A stretch of 64,000 bases of DNA from Microbispora rosea (GCF_900156315.1 NZ_FTNI01000020.1:112534-176533), one strand, 5' to 3'; shown: positions 1 through 8,432, numbered from the stretch's first letter. Numbers and translations: made by a program. Notes: generated from the sequence alone by a model not told the origin.

Positions 1-169
1 TCTCGCCGATCCACAGCGCCGGGTATCCGAGTTCCTCGATCTCCGCCGCGGCACTCCTGGCCTCCGCCGCGGGGATCGCCGCCAGAGAGGACAGCCACAC
101 TCCCGTACGGCCGAGGCGACGCCTCAGCTGGGACGGTTCCACGGTGGGCGGTTGCGTGCGCTCGGCCAT
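1..169 (-). CDS. F420-dependent LLM-class oxidoreductase, N-terminal part (runs off the window)
   Basis: Only the first 56 codons are present; the gene continues past base 1. It starts with ATG at 169. The translated N-terminus contains LGRTGVWLSSLAAIPAAEAR followed by AAAEIEELGYPALWIGE. This is the typical beginning of actinobacterial luciferase-like (LLM) flavin/F420-dependent oxidoreductases, where the first beta strand and the ELGY..LW(I)GE motif form part of the TIM barrel. The family transfers hydride using reduced coenzyme F420, but the substrate cannot be judged from this fragment. It is divergent from the lipoprotein gene starting at 548. Confidence 0.75.
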   Translation of the reverse strand, partial: MAERTQPPTVEPSQLRRRLGRTGVWLSSLAAIPAAEARSAAAEIEELGYPALWIGE

Positions 170-547
170 CCGGACGCTCCTTGTCTGTCACGCGAGATCG
201 GGCGAAGGGGGCGGTGCGGGGACGTCGCCCCCGCGGGCCGGACGGCCGCGCCGGCGGGCGTCGCAGCCTCAGCATGGCATCGCGCGCGCCGGTGACCTCG
301 GCACCTCCCCGCGATCGGTTCACGTGTCGGGGCGCACCGCCGCGCCCGTACGGCTTATTCCGATTTCCCCGAATCCTGCGGTTCATCCGCGTTGGTGGTG
401 GATTCGCCCCGAGGGTGGCGTGAGGCCTGTGAGCCGCAACCCACGAAACGGCAAAGGCCTGTCCTGGATCTTCGCGTCCGGGCGGCGGGGCCGCCGTCGC
501 CGCGTGTGTCCTTGGAGCCGACTCGCTCACTTCTCAGGAGGCCGAAC
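170..547. other. Intergenic region, 378 bp, divergent promoters expected
   Basis: This gap separates the oxidoreductase (leftward) from the lipoprotein gene (rightward). It is very GC-rich and no convincing gene is visible. The only clear signal is an AGGAG ribosome binding site at 536-540, ahead of the ATG at 548. Promoters for both flanking genes should lie here, but I cannot pick out a convincing -35/-10 pair. Confidence 0.5.
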
Positions 548-1120
548 ATGAGGAAACTGCTGTATGCCGGCGCGGTCGCGATCAGCCTGCTGGCCGCCGG
601 ATGCGGCGGTGCCGGCGACGAGGGCGCCAGCCGCGTCGCCAACGACCAGCTCAACGAGTCGCAGACGCCCGAGCCCTCCGAGAACACCTCGGAGACGACG
701 CCGTCCGCCACCGGACACTCGGCGTCTCCGACATCTCCCGTCCAGGCGTCCCCCACAGGGCCCGCGCGCATCGACGCGGCGCCCACCTCGCTCGGCAGCG
801 TGCTGGTCGGCGTGGACGGCCGCACGGTGTACCTGTTCACGAAGGACAAGGGCGGCGCCTCCGCCTGCACCCAGGCCTGCGCCGCCGCGTGGCCGCCCGT
901 GCTCACCGCCGGCGCGCCGCAGGCCGGCACGGGCGTGCACGCGAACCTGCTCGGGACGCTCCACCGGGAGGACGGCACCACGCAGGTGACCTACAACAAG
1001 CACCCGCTCTACTACTACGCGAAGGACCAGAAGGCCGGCGACGTGCTCGGCCAGGACGTGAAGGACTTCGGCGGCGAGTGGTACGCCGTCACCCCCCAGG
1101 GCAAGAAGGCCAAGCGCTAA
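548..1120 (+). CDS. Secreted lipoprotein of the COG4315 / PF03640 repeat family
   Basis: The protein has 190 residues. The ATG at 548 is preceded by AGGAG and begins a classic lipoprotein signal peptide, MRKLLYAGAVAISLLAAGCG, with a lipobox LAAGC, so Cys19 is the probable lipidated residue. A Ser/Thr/Pro-rich linker follows to about residue 75. Two copies of the secreted repeat come next: G..LVGVDGRTVYLFTKDKGG with a Cys pair (CTQAC) and AWPPV, then TQVTYNKHPLYYYAKD with GDVLGQ and GGEWYAV. The family is anchored on the outer face of the membrane; its role is unknown, although redox or electron-transfer roles have been suggested for relatives. A longer in-frame start at 392 would destroy the signal peptide and is rejected. 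Confidence 0.88.
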   Translation: MRKLLYAGAVAISLLAAGCGGAGDEGASRVANDQLNESQTPEPSENTSETTPSATGHSASPTSPVQASPTGPARIDAAPTSLGSVLVGVDGRTVYLFTKDKGGASACTQACAAAWPPVLTAGAPQAGTGVHANLLGTLHREDGTTQVTYNKHPLYYYAKDQKAGDVLGQDVKDFGGEWYAVTPQGKKAKR

Positions 1121-1218
1121 TTCCTTGGCCTGGCCATGCTGTGCGGAAGCCGGGCGAGCAGGGCCGACGACTGCCCGCGCTCGTCCGGCGAACAGCCGCC
1201 TTCCCGGCCCGTTTTCCG

Positions 1219-1250
1219 ATCCGCCTTCCCCTGCGGGAGGGCGGATTTCT
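1219..1250 (+). terminator. Probable rho-independent terminator after the lipoprotein gene
   Basis: ATCCGCC (1219-1225) pairs with GGCGGAT (1240-1246), with an inner CCC/GGG pair. The hairpin runs into TTTCT. It lies about 100 bp after the stop of the lipoprotein gene. Confidence 0.55.
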
Positions 1251-1389
1251 CATGCCCGTCGCAGTACGGGCGGCCCACCCTTCCGGCAACCCTCGGGTTC
1301 ACCTGGCTACCACTGCGTGGAGCCCACTAGGCTTAGGGGCACTCCGCCCTGTGTCCGCGGCCGCTTCATCATTTGAAAGTGGGCTCGCG

Positions 1390-1863
1390 ATGGCATCGGA
1401 CGCGCCGTCTGTTCTCGAGAACGTCCTCACCGGCATGGCCGGCCTCTTCGGGGTCGACGGCGCCGCGTTGATGCTGCTCGACGGCCAGGACCGCCTCCGT
1501 GCCGTCGGGGCGACCGACGACGACGGCCTGCTGCTGGAGTCCGCCCAGGAGTCCGTGGGCGACGGTCCCGCCATCGAGAGCGCCGCCAGCGGCGGCCTCG
1601 TCGCGATCCCCGACCTGCACGCCGCGAGGCCCATGGGGTTCCCGCACGTGGCCGTCCACGCCCCGCCGGTCCGGGCCGTCCTCTCCGTGCCGCTCATCGA
1701 GGATCGCGAACTCATCGGCGTCCTGGATTTCTACACCCGCGACGGGCGCGTGTGGGACCGCACGGAGGCGGAGGCCGGATCACGCCTCGGCGAGCTGCTG
1801 GTCATCGTTCTTCAGGTCCTGGCAGAGATCAGGACTGATCGAGCCCCCTCCGGGCAGTTGTGA
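1390..1863 (+). CDS. Single GAF-domain protein
   Basis: The protein has 157 residues, starting at the first in-frame ATG (1390) after the upstream stop-free region; no strong ribosome binding site is seen. Almost the whole protein is one GAF domain: FGVDGAALMLLDGQDRLR, then VGDGPAIESAASGG, and VLSVPLIEDRELIGVLDFYT. GAF domains bind small molecules or act as sensory dimers. The next gene, 66 bp downstream, is a GAF-ANTAR protein and then a STAS protein, so this is probably the first component of a small signalling cluster. There is no output domain of its own, so it is likely to act through a partner; that is inferred from position. Confidence 0.8.
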   Translation: MASDAPSVLENVLTGMAGLFGVDGAALMLLDGQDRLRAVGATDDDGLLLESAQESVGDGPAIESAASGGLVAIPDLHAARPMGFPHVAVHAPPVRAVLSVPLIEDRELIGVLDFYTRDGRVWDRTEAEAGSRLGELLVIVLQVLAEIRTDRAPSGQL

Positions 1864-1929
1864 TGGCTGAATCGGCGCCTCTTCCCCAGGCCACGGCGGT
1901 GCGAGGTGAGGTTCACGAGAGGATACGGA

Positions 1930-2658
1930 ATGACCCATATCGATCCTGAGGCTCTTGTCGCCAGCCTGCGACGTCTGCAGAAGGACAGGGCGGCGACCGG
2001 GATCGTGCACCACCTTGAGCGCATCGTCCAAGTGGTGGACCGGCTTTTCGGATACTCCGGCGCCGGCCTGATGTTCGCCGAGGAGGACCGCACACTTCGC
2101 TACCTCTTCGCCACCGACGAGCGTGGCCGCAGCCTGGAGCGCGCTCAGGCGGTGACGGGCCAGGGCCCGTGCGTGGCGGCGTACGCGGGCGACACCGCGG
2201 TGACGACGGCCGACGTGCGGTCCGACCGGCGGTGGCCGGCCCTGCGCGAACTGCTGCATCCCGAGGTGCGCGGAGTGGCGGGAGTGCCGATCCGGCTCGG
2301 CGGCGTGCCCGTGGGCACCCTCAACGTCTACCAGGACGCGCCGCACGAGTGGCAGGAGAGCGACACCCAGGCCCTCCACGCGTACGCGCACGTGATCGAG
2401 CAGGTCCTCGTGGCGTCGATGGAGGCGGACGAGAAGGCGGTGCTCGCCGACCAGCTCCAGTACGCCCTCGACTACCGCGTCGTGATCGAGCGGGCCATCG
2501 GTTATCTCATGGGCAAGCACGACCTGACGGCCTCGCAGGCGTTCACCGGGCTGCGCAAGCAGGCCAGGGACAGCAGACGGAAGGTGTCCGAGCTCGCGGC
2601 GGAGCTGTTGGGCGAGCAGGGCCAGAGGAATGTTGCGAATCCAGACCACGTCGTCTGA
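1930..2658 (+). CDS. GAF and ANTAR domain RNA-binding antiterminator protein
   Basis: The protein has 242 residues. The ATG at 1930 is chosen because GAGAGGA (1917-1923) sits six bases upstream; an earlier in-frame GTG at 1906 lacks this. Residues of about 20-165 form a GAF domain (GAGLMFAEEDRTLRYLFAT, then GQGPCVAAY, then GVPIRLGGVPVGTLNVY). Residues of about 180-235 form an ANTAR domain (ALDYRVVIERAIGYLMGKHD, then AFTGLRKQARDSRRKVSELA). ANTAR domains bind paired hairpins in nascent RNA and prevent termination. The 3' end overlaps the STAS gene by 29 bp, which implies coupled translation. The RNA target is not identifiable here. Confidence 0.92.
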   Translation: MTHIDPEALVASLRRLQKDRAATGIVHHLERIVQVVDRLFGYSGAGLMFAEEDRTLRYLFATDERGRSLERAQAVTGQGPCVAAYAGDTAVTTADVRSDRRWPALRELLHPEVRGVAGVPIRLGGVPVGTLNVYQDAPHEWQESDTQALHAYAHVIEQVLVASMEADEKAVLADQLQYALDYRVVIERAIGYLMGKHDLTASQAFTGLRKQARDSRRKVSELAAELLGEQGQRNVANPDHVV

Positions 2659-2995
2659 GGCCGGCATCCGCATGGCCGTGCACGGCGACCTCGACGTGTC
2701 CGCGGTGCCGGAGCTCCGTGCCTACCTGCGGCAGGTGCTGGGGACCCGCCGCCCCGGGCACGTCGAGGTCGACCTGGCCGGGGTCGGCTTCCTCGACTGC
2801 GCGGGCGCGCGGAGCCTCCTGTGGGCCGACGCGCGCGTGCGGGAGCAGGGCGGCCGCGCGACCTTCGTCCGCCCCACCCCGCCGGTGCTGCGGCTGCTGC
2901 GGCTGCTGGGCTTCGACTCCACGCTGACCATCCGGACGGCGTCGCACGTGCCGCTGCCTCAGCCCACGGCCCAGGCCCATCCCCTGCCCGACTGA
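2630..2995 (+). CDS. STAS-domain protein (anti-sigma factor antagonist type)
   Basis: The protein has 121 residues. ATG 2630 lies inside the end of the preceding GAF-ANTAR gene and directly follows AGAGGA. It is a single STAS domain: MAVHGDLDVSAVPELRAYL, then HVEVDLAGVGFLDCAGARSL. STAS proteins of this size usually bind an anti-sigma kinase and are switched by serine phosphorylation. Aligned to the SpoIIAA motif D-S-S-G, the sequence here is D-C-A-G, so the phospho-acceptor serine is absent. It may be a constitutive binder or use another control. It follows the two GAF genes on the same strand. Confidence 0.87.
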   Translation: MLRIQTTSSEAGIRMAVHGDLDVSAVPELRAYLRQVLGTRRPGHVEVDLAGVGFLDCAGARSLLWADARVREQGGRATFVRPTPPVLRLLRLLGFDSTLTIRTASHVPLPQPTAQAHPLPD

Positions 2996-3060
2996 CCGGA
3001 CGTACGGTCGTGGGCCCTGCGGGCCGAGGTGCGCCGTGACCGGGCGATAGTCTTGCCGTG

Positions 3061-4113
3061 ATGTATCGACTCGTGTTCACGCAGGTCCTGAGCCGCCTCG
3101 ACGCGGAGGCCGTCCACCACCTCACGATCAGGCTGCTCCGCCTGCTCGGGATGTTTCCGCCCCTCGTGCGGCTGCTGCACCGGCTGCTCGCGCCGAGGGC
3201 GGAGTCGCTGCGCGTCCAGGCGTTCGGCGTCCACTTCGCCTCGCCGTTCGGGCTCGCCGCCGGGTTCGACAAGGACGCCGGATGTGCCGAGCCGCTGTCG
3301 GCGCTCGGATTCGGATACGTCGAGGTCGGCACGATCACCGCGCACGCCCAGCCGGGCAACCCCCGGCCGCGGCTGTTCCGCCTGCTGGAGAGCCGGGCGA
3401 TCATCAACCGGATGGGCTTCAACAACGCCGGTGCGGCGGCCGCCGCCAAGCGGCTGCGCAGGGTGCGCCACATCCCGGCCGTGGTCGGGGTCAACATCGG
3501 CAAGACCAAGGTCGTGCCCGAGTCCGAGGCCGTGCGCGACTACGTGGACAGCGCCCGCAGGCTCGCGCCGCTCGCCGACTACCTCGTGGTCAACGTGAGC
3601 TCGCCCAACACCCCGGGCCTGCGCGACCTGCAGGCCGTGGACCGCCTGCGCCCGCTGCTGTCGGCCGTGAAGGAGGCGGCCGGGCGCACCCCGCTGCTCG
3701 TGAAGATCGCGCCGGACCTGGCGGACGAGGACGTGGACGCCGTGGCCGAGCTCGCCGCGGAGCTCGGGCTGGCGGGGGTCATCGCGACCAACACCACGAT
3801 CAGCCGCGAGGGCGTCGCGAGCACCGAGGCGGGCGGGCTGTCCGGACAGCCGCTCAAGGCCCGCTCGCTGGAGGTGCTGCGCCGCCTGCGCCAGAAGGCC
3901 GGCGACCGGCTCACGCTCGTCTCGGTCGGCGGCGTGGAGGACGTCGACGACGTCTGGGAGCGGCTGCTCGCCGGCGCGACCCTCGTGCAGGGATACACCG
4001 GCCTGATCTACGAAGGCCCCTTCTGGCCGTCCCGGATCAACCGCCAGCTCGCCCGCCGGCTGCGCCGGCACGGCTACGGCTCGGTCCGCGAGATCGTCGG
4101 CCGCACCGCATGA
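3061..4113 (+). CDS. pyrD: Dihydroorotate dehydrogenase (quinone), class 2
   Basis: The 350-residue length is normal for class 2 enzymes, which oxidise dihydroorotate to orotate in pyrimidine synthesis and pass electrons to membrane quinones. An amphipathic N-terminal helix ([20 protein letters not shown]) provides the membrane and quinone contact. FMN-site motifs follow: [37 protein letters not shown]. The catalytic serine region is [16 protein letters not shown], with [11 protein letters not shown] and SVGGVED later. The codon before ATG 3061 is an in-frame GTG that could also serve as the start. An HMA-domain gene follows after 29 bp. Confidence 0.96.
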   Translation: MYRLVFTQVLSRLDAEAVHHLTIRLLRLLGMFPPLVRLLHRLLAPRAESLRVQAFGVHFASPFGLAAGFDKDAGCAEPLSALGFGYVEVGTITAHAQPGNPRPRLFRLLESRAIINRMGFNNAGAAAAAKRLRRVRHIPAVVGVNIGKTKVVPESEAVRDYVDSARRLAPLADYLVVNVSSPNTPGLRDLQAVDRLRPLLSAVKEAAGRTPLLVKIAPDLADEDVDAVAELAAELGLAGVIATNTTISREGVASTEAGGLSGQPLKARSLEVLRRLRQKAGDRLTLVSVGGVEDVDDVWERLLAGATLVQGYTGLIYEGPFWPSRINRQLARRLRRHGYGSVREIVGRTA

Positions 4114-4142
4114 ATCCCCTTTCCCCGGAAACGGAGAGCGCC

Positions 4143-4340
4143 ATGAGCGTCAAGACCTACACCGTGCAGGGCATGACCTGCGGCCACTGCGTGAGCTCGG
4201 TCAAGGAGGAGGTCGGCGAGATCCCCGGTGTCACCGGCGTCGACGTCGACCTGGACAGCGGCCGGCTCGACGTCTCCGGCGACGTCGCCGACGACGCCGT
4301 GCGCAAGGCGGTCGAGGAGGCCGGCTACACCCTCGTGTGA
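4143..4340 (+). CDS. Heavy-metal-associated domain protein (CopZ-like copper chaperone)
   Basis: The protein is 65 residues, a complete stand-alone HMA fold. The metal-binding motif is GMTCGHCVSSVKEEV near the N-terminus (M-x-C-x-x-C), and VDVDLDSGRLDVSG and AVEEAGYTLV fit the beta-alpha-beta pattern of CopZ/Atx1 chaperones. Such proteins carry Cu(I) to P-type ATPases. No copper ATPase is in this window, so its partner lies elsewhere. GGAGAG precedes the ATG at 4143. The gene follows pyrD closely but has no obvious functional link to it. Confidence 0.9.
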   Translation: MSVKTYTVQGMTCGHCVSSVKEEVGEIPGVTGVDVDLDSGRLDVSGDVADDAVRKAVEEAGYTLV

Positions 4341-4382
4341 GCGCTCTGCCGCGCCCATGCCGTGATCGATAAGGTGACCGGC

Positions 4383-4775
4383 ATGGGCGTTCTGGTCGAC
4401 TACTTCACCGCCGACTCCGAGCGATCCGCCCGGCGTGCCCTGTCCGCCGGACCGGGGGCGGCCGGCCTGCCGTACGTGGACTGCAAGGGATGGCTCGACG
4501 AGCTCGACACGCTGGTCGCCGAGCTCAGCGGGCGCGACCTCAGCGAGTTCGGCGACACCCGGACGATCGCGGGGGACGACGAGGGGCCTGCCCTGGAGCG
4601 CATGGCGTCCGACACCGTCGAGGCGCTCGCCGCCGTGGACGACGCTCGGCTGCGCGAGTACGCCGAGGAGGAACTGCTCGACGAGTTCGAGGTCGAGCGC
4701 GTCACGGAGCTGCGCGATCTGGCCCGCACCGCCGTACGGCTCAACCAGGAGATGTATCTGTGGATGAGCCTGTGA
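4383..4775 (+). CDS. Conserved small acidic protein of unknown function
   Basis: The protein is 130 residues beginning MGVLVDYFTADSERSARRAL; ATG 4383 is chosen with AAGGTG upstream at 4369-4374, and a GTG at 4362 is the alternative. The protein is acidic and mostly helical (ALAAVDDARLREYAEEELLD). No membrane segment, signal peptide or catalytic motif is visible. I recognise the M-G-V-L-x-D-Y-F opening from actinobacterial hypothetical proteins but know of no function. Its 3' end overlaps the convergent pentapeptide-repeat gene by 35 bp. Confidence 0.75.
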   Translation: MGVLVDYFTADSERSARRALSAGPGAAGLPYVDCKGWLDELDTLVAELSGRDLSEFGDTRTIAGDDEGPALERMASDTVEALAAVDDARLREYAEEELLDEFEVERVTELRDLARTAVRLNQEMYLWMSL

Positions 4776-5604
4776 GCGCCTCGAACAGCTCCTGACGGAG
4801 GGCGGGCGGCAGTCTGCGGCCCATGTCCAGAGAGCTCACCACCGCGTGGTCGTCGTTGTGCTCCATGGCGTTGCCGGCGAGGAACTCCAGGCTGAAGCGG
4901 GCCTCCTTCCGGTGTTTCGGGTCCGGCCACGCCTCCACGAGCGGCAGCACCGCCCGCACCCGCGCGCTCACGCGGTCGAGGAGCGCGTAGCCGGGCGGGC
5001 CGGGCCAGCGCTGCGCGTGCAGGTCGATGTGCCTGAAGGCGACGTCCTCCAGCTCGGCGGCGGTGAAGTCGTTGCCGCTGAACGCGTTGCGCTCCCTGCC
5101 CAGCGCGGCCTGCTCATCGGTGGGGCGCCCCCAGAAGTTGATCTCGCGGAGCCGCCCGGAGAAGACGCAGCCGACGAACTCGGCCTCCGTCGTGAACGTC
5201 TGCCGCCGCAGCCGGGACCGGTCGAACACGCACCTCTCGAACCGCACGTTGCCGAACGAGGTGAGCGGCGCGAAGCGCGTACGCCGGAACACGCAGTCGC
5301 GGAAGACCGACTGCGGCCAGCTGATGCGGTTCCACACCCCTCCGGCGGCGGTGGCGCCCATCGACAGATGCTCGAAGGCCGCGCCGGAGAAGTCGCATCC
5401 CTCGAACTCGCCCGCATGAGAGCTGAAGTCGGCGAACCCCGTTCCGGAGAAGTCCACGTTGACCAGCCGCGCCCGGTCGAAGATCACGCTCCGCACTCCG
5501 GGCGGCAGCTCGAACCGCTGGTCGCGCAGCTCGCCGCGGGCGACCCAGTCTCGCCGCCACTCCTCCCGGCTCGGCCGCAGGCTGAACCGCTCGGACCTGC
5601 TCAC
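4741..5604 (-). CDS. Pentapeptide-repeat-like protein
   Basis: The protein is 287 residues starting MSRSERFSLRPSREEWRRDW. Residues of about 35-185 contain irregular A(D/N)LXX-type pentapeptides: FDRARLVNVDFSGTGFADFS, EFEGCDFSGAAFEHLS, RDCVFRRTRF, RFERCVFDRSRLRRQTF. These predict a right-handed quadrilateral beta helix. The C-terminal third (RKEARFSLEFLAGNAMEHND) is helical and non-repetitive. The best known members (MfpA, Qnr) mimic DNA and protect gyrase, but most have no known role and the repeat here is too imperfect to assign one. It ends within the convergent gene at 4383-4775. Confidence 0.8.
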   Translation of the reverse strand: MSRSERFSLRPSREEWRRDWVARGELRDQRFELPPGVRSVIFDRARLVNVDFSGTGFADFSSHAGEFEGCDFSGAAFEHLSMGATAAGGVWNRISWPQSVFRDCVFRRTRFAPLTSFGNVRFERCVFDRSRLRRQTFTTEAEFVGCVFSGRLREINFWGRPTDEQAALGRERNAFSGNDFTAAELEDVAFRHIDLHAQRWPGPPGYALLDRVSARVRAVLPLVEAWPDPKHRKEARFSLEFLAGNAMEHNDDHAVVSSLDMGRRLPPALRQELFEALTGSSTDTSPG

Positions 5605-5730
5605 GCGGCCCGCCCGCTCAGGCCATGGCCCGGGGAGAGGGGAATCACGATCATGCGCTCCGAAAGTACGAGATCATGCATGAGCGGAGTCTCGCAGCCC
5701 GCCCCGACAAAGCTAAGCGAGCGACCCCTC

Positions 5731-6201
5731 ATGAGCGCCATCTACGACCAGGCCGACGGCGAGCGGATCGCCGTGGCCGACAGCGGTGATTCCGTGAGCA
5801 TCATCAACCGCTCCGGGAGGATCGTCGTCGCGAAGAAGGACGTGCGCAGGCTCGCCGAGCGGGTCCTCGCCGCGGCGGGCCGGATGGCCGTCGTCCTGTT
5901 CCCGCCGGCCCTGCGGAAGGACACGCTGTCGGTCTCCGGCCCGTCCGGGCGGTGGAAGGTCCGCGTCTCACCGAAGAACGGCGCTCGCGTCCTCGTCGAG
6001 GTCGATCCGCAGGGTCTCGGGCCGGCCGAGGCCTACGAGCTCGCCGCCGCCGTCGCGGTGGCCGGGCGCCACATCGGCGACGCGGAACAGGCAGACCTGA
6101 GCCTGACCGCGAGGATCCGCGACGTGATCGACACCTACCAGGGCCTCGACCCGGAGAAGATCGCGGCCGCCATCGTCGCCGAGGTCCTCGACGGAGCCTG
6201 A
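5731..6201 (+). CDS. Hypothetical protein
   Basis: The protein is 156 residues from ATG 5731 (MSAIYDQADGERIAVADSGD); an in-frame ATG at 5680 would add 17 residues and is possible because neither has a good ribosome binding site. The sequence has no membrane segment. The first half looks like short beta strands (SVSIINRSGRIVVAKKDVRR, GRWKVRVSPKNGARVLVEVD). The end is helical (RIRDVIDTYQGLDPEKIAAA). I do not recognise a family. It is divergent from the pentapeptide-repeat gene across about 130 bp. Confidence 0.65.
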   Translation: MSAIYDQADGERIAVADSGDSVSIINRSGRIVVAKKDVRRLAERVLAAAGRMAVVLFPPALRKDTLSVSGPSGRWKVRVSPKNGARVLVEVDPQGLGPAEAYELAAAVAVAGRHIGDAEQADLSLTARIRDVIDTYQGLDPEKIAAAIVAEVLDGA

Positions 6202-6226
6202 CACCCCGTCCGCCGCCTCCCGGTGC

Positions 6227-6279
6227 GCCTGATCGTGCCGCACCCCCTGAATCCCCGCGCGCCCGCCTGATCGTGCCGC
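6227..6279. repeat. Direct repeat of 15 bp, two copies
   Basis: GCCTGATCGTGCCGC occurs at 6227-6241 and again at 6265-6279, 38 bp apart, in the gap between the hypothetical gene and the DUF4037 gene. No function is evident. Confidence 0.6.
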
Positions 6280-6390
6280 GCCCGCCGCCGTCCGCCGCGT
6301 CTCCACGGGCACCTGCGGCCCGCACAGGCGCCCGATGACGCGGGGAAAAGCCGTTGCCCCGCGCGACGGAGCCCGCGGAGGATGCCGGTC

Positions 6391-7500
6391 ATGGAAGACG
6401 GGCACGTGCGCGGGCTGGAGCTGTCGCGGCGGTTCTACCTGGAGGCGGTGGCACCGCTGCTGGCGCGGCGCTTCGGCGGCCTCACGCACACGGCGGCGCT
6501 CCTCGGTGCGGGCTCGGAGGTGCTCGGGTACGACACCGAGCGATCCACCGACCACGACTGGGGCCCCCGGCTGCAGCTGTTCCTGAGCCCCGAGAACGCC
6601 GGCGAGCACGGCGAGGCCGTGGACGCCGTGCTCGCCGGGAGTCTGCCGCCGCGATTTCTCGGCTATCCCACGAACTTCGGTGCGACGGGGGCCGGCGGCA
6701 CCCGGCACATGGAGACGACGGACGGGCCGCTCCGCCACGGAGTCGTGGTGGCCGATCTGACCGCATGGCTCACCGGGCACCTCGGGTTCGACCCGATCGC
6801 GGGCGTCGGCCTGTCCGACTGGCTGGCGACGCCCACCCAGACGCTCGCGGAGATCACGGCGGGAGAGGTCTTCCACGACGGCCTGGGGCTGCTCCTGCCG
6901 GTCCGGCGGCGCCTCGCCTGGTATCCCGGCGACGTCTGGCGCTACGTCCTGGCCTGCCAGTGGCGGCGGATATGCCAGGAGGAGGCGTTCGTGGGCCGCG
7001 CCGGCGAGGTCGGTGACGAACTGGGCTCGGCCGTCACCTGCGCCCGTCTGGTGCGGGACCTCATCCGGCTCGCCCTGCTCATGCACCGCCGCTACCCGCC
7101 GTACGGAAAGTGGCTGGGCAGCGCCTTCGCCGCCCTGCCGTGCGGCCCGGCTCTGGCGCCGGTGCTCAGGGCGGCCGTGTCGGCCACCGGATGGCGGGAG
7201 CGCGAGAGCCACCTCGCCACCGCCTACGAGGCCCTCGCGGCCCTGCACAACGACCTCGGCCTCACCGCGCCCGTCGATCCGCGCACCCGGCCCTACCACA
7301 GCCGCCCCTTCCGGGTGCTGCACGCCGAGCGCTTCACCGAGGCGCTGTTGGAGACCATCGCCGATCCGGAGGTGCGGCGGCTGCCTCTCACCGGCGCCGT
7401 GGACCAGTACGTCGACAGCACCGACATGCTGGGCGACCGCTCCCGGGTGCGGCGCGTCGCCGGCGCGGCGCGGCCTTGGAGCGTGTTTGAGAAGGGTTGA
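6391..7500 (+). CDS. DUF4037 protein (nucleotidyltransferase-like)
   Basis: The protein is 369 residues. ATG 6391 is chosen because GGAGG (6377-6381) lies nine bases upstream; an ATG at 6382 is too close. The region GAGSEVLGYDTERSTDHDWG (about residues 38-57) resembles the GS...D.D nucleotidyltransferase core, with RLQLFLSP next. LTAWLTGHLGFDP and TQTLAEITAGEVFHD are typical of DUF4037. The rest is helical. The biochemical role is unproven. The last seven codons including the stop (from 7480) lie inside the terminal sequence of the neighbouring insertion element, so the original C-terminus has been replaced. Confidence 0.85.
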   Translation: MEDGHVRGLELSRRFYLEAVAPLLARRFGGLTHTAALLGAGSEVLGYDTERSTDHDWGPRLQLFLSPENAGEHGEAVDAVLAGSLPPRFLGYPTNFGATGAGGTRHMETTDGPLRHGVVVADLTAWLTGHLGFDPIAGVGLSDWLATPTQTLAEITAGEVFHDGLGLLLPVRRRLAWYPGDVWRYVLACQWRRICQEEAFVGRAGEVGDELGSAVTCARLVRDLIRLALLMHRRYPPYGKWLGSAFAALPCGPALAPVLRAAVSATGWRERESHLATAYEALAALHNDLGLTAPVDPRTRPYHSRPFRVLHAERFTEALLETIADPEVRRLPLTGAVDQYVDSTDMLGDRSRVRRVAGAARPWSVFEKG

Positions 7501-7555
7501 CAACGGCGTGCGCGTCTCGCCGCCGTGACCGCCGTTGTGTCGTGATCATGGTTGG

Positions 7556-8397
7556 GTGCCCCGCGAACGCCGCTACACCTCCGATCTGACCGACGCCCAA
7601 TGGGCGCTGATCGAGCCGCTTCTCCCTGCCCCGAACGCTGGCGGGCGGCCGGAGAAGCACTCGCGCCGCGACATCGTGGACGCCATCTTGTACGTGGTCC
7701 GCACCGGGTGCGCCTGCGGCAGTTGCCCTTCGACTTCCCGCCCTGGCAGACGGTCTACTGGTACTTCGTCCGCTGGGAGAAAGCCAAGGTCACCGAGGGG
7801 ATCCTCGCGATCCTGCGGCGACGCGTCCGCATGGCCCAGGGGCGGGAGGAGGAGCCGTCGGCGGGGATTATTGACTCCCAGAGCGTCCAGGGCGCCGACA
7901 CGGTCGGCCGCGAGTCGCGGGGATACGACGCGGGTAAGAAGATCAACGGGCGCAAGCGGTTCATCGTCACCGACACCCTCGGCCTGCTGCTGGTCGTGTG
8001 CGTGATGGCCGCCTCGGTCCAAGACCGCGACGGAGCCAAGACCATCCTGCTGAGCGCGTACCTGGTCACCCCGATCCGGTTGGTGTTCGCCGACGCCGGC
8101 TTCGCTGGAGCCCTGGTCGAGTGGAGTCAGCGGATCCTGCGCACCACGCTGCACATCGTGCGCAAGGCCCCTGGTCAGGTCGGGTTCGCCGTAATCGCCC
8201 GCCGCTGGGTCGTGGAACGCTCGCTGGCCTGGCTGACCAGCCACCGCCGTCTGGCCCGCGACTACGAACGCCACCCCGCTACCTCGGAGGCCATGATCCG
8301 ATGGGCGGCGATCTCTGGAATGGCCCGGCGTCTCACTCGTGGGCACGCCGCCACACGTCAGCAGGCTCGGGCGCTCATCGGTCGACCTGAGCAGTGA
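7556..8397 (+). pseudogene. IS5-family transposase, frameshifted
   Basis: The reading frame begins VPRERRYTSDLTDAQWALIE (an upstream TTG at 7535 is also possible). It runs to YVVRTGCA and then breaks: at about 7718-7722 one base is missing relative to the expected CAWRQLP. The rest continues in another frame as RQLPFDFPPWQTVYWYF through to the stop at 8397. The DDE catalytic signatures are present across the two frames: IIDSQSV, then VTDTLGLLL, FADAGFAG, and WVVERSLAWL. There is no slippery heptamer at the break, so a loss-of-function deletion is more likely than programmed frameshifting. The intact IS transposase at 9415-10254 is a more distant relative. Confidence 0.88.
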
Positions 8398-8415
8398 GTC
8401 CGGGCAGGGCCATGC

Positions 8416-8432
8416 GCGGCGTCAAACGCCGC
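8416..8432 (-). terminator. Hairpin at the end of the acetyltransferase gene
   Basis: GCGGCGT (8416-8422) pairs perfectly with ACGCCGC (8426-8432) around a CAA loop and covers the stop codon of the leftward acetyltransferase gene. It lacks a T tract. It could serve either converging transcript. Confidence 0.5.

Noticed and set aside
7535..8397. Programmed frameshift of the IS5 transposase.
   Set aside because: No slippery heptamer or stimulatory structure at the break; a one-base loss explains it better.
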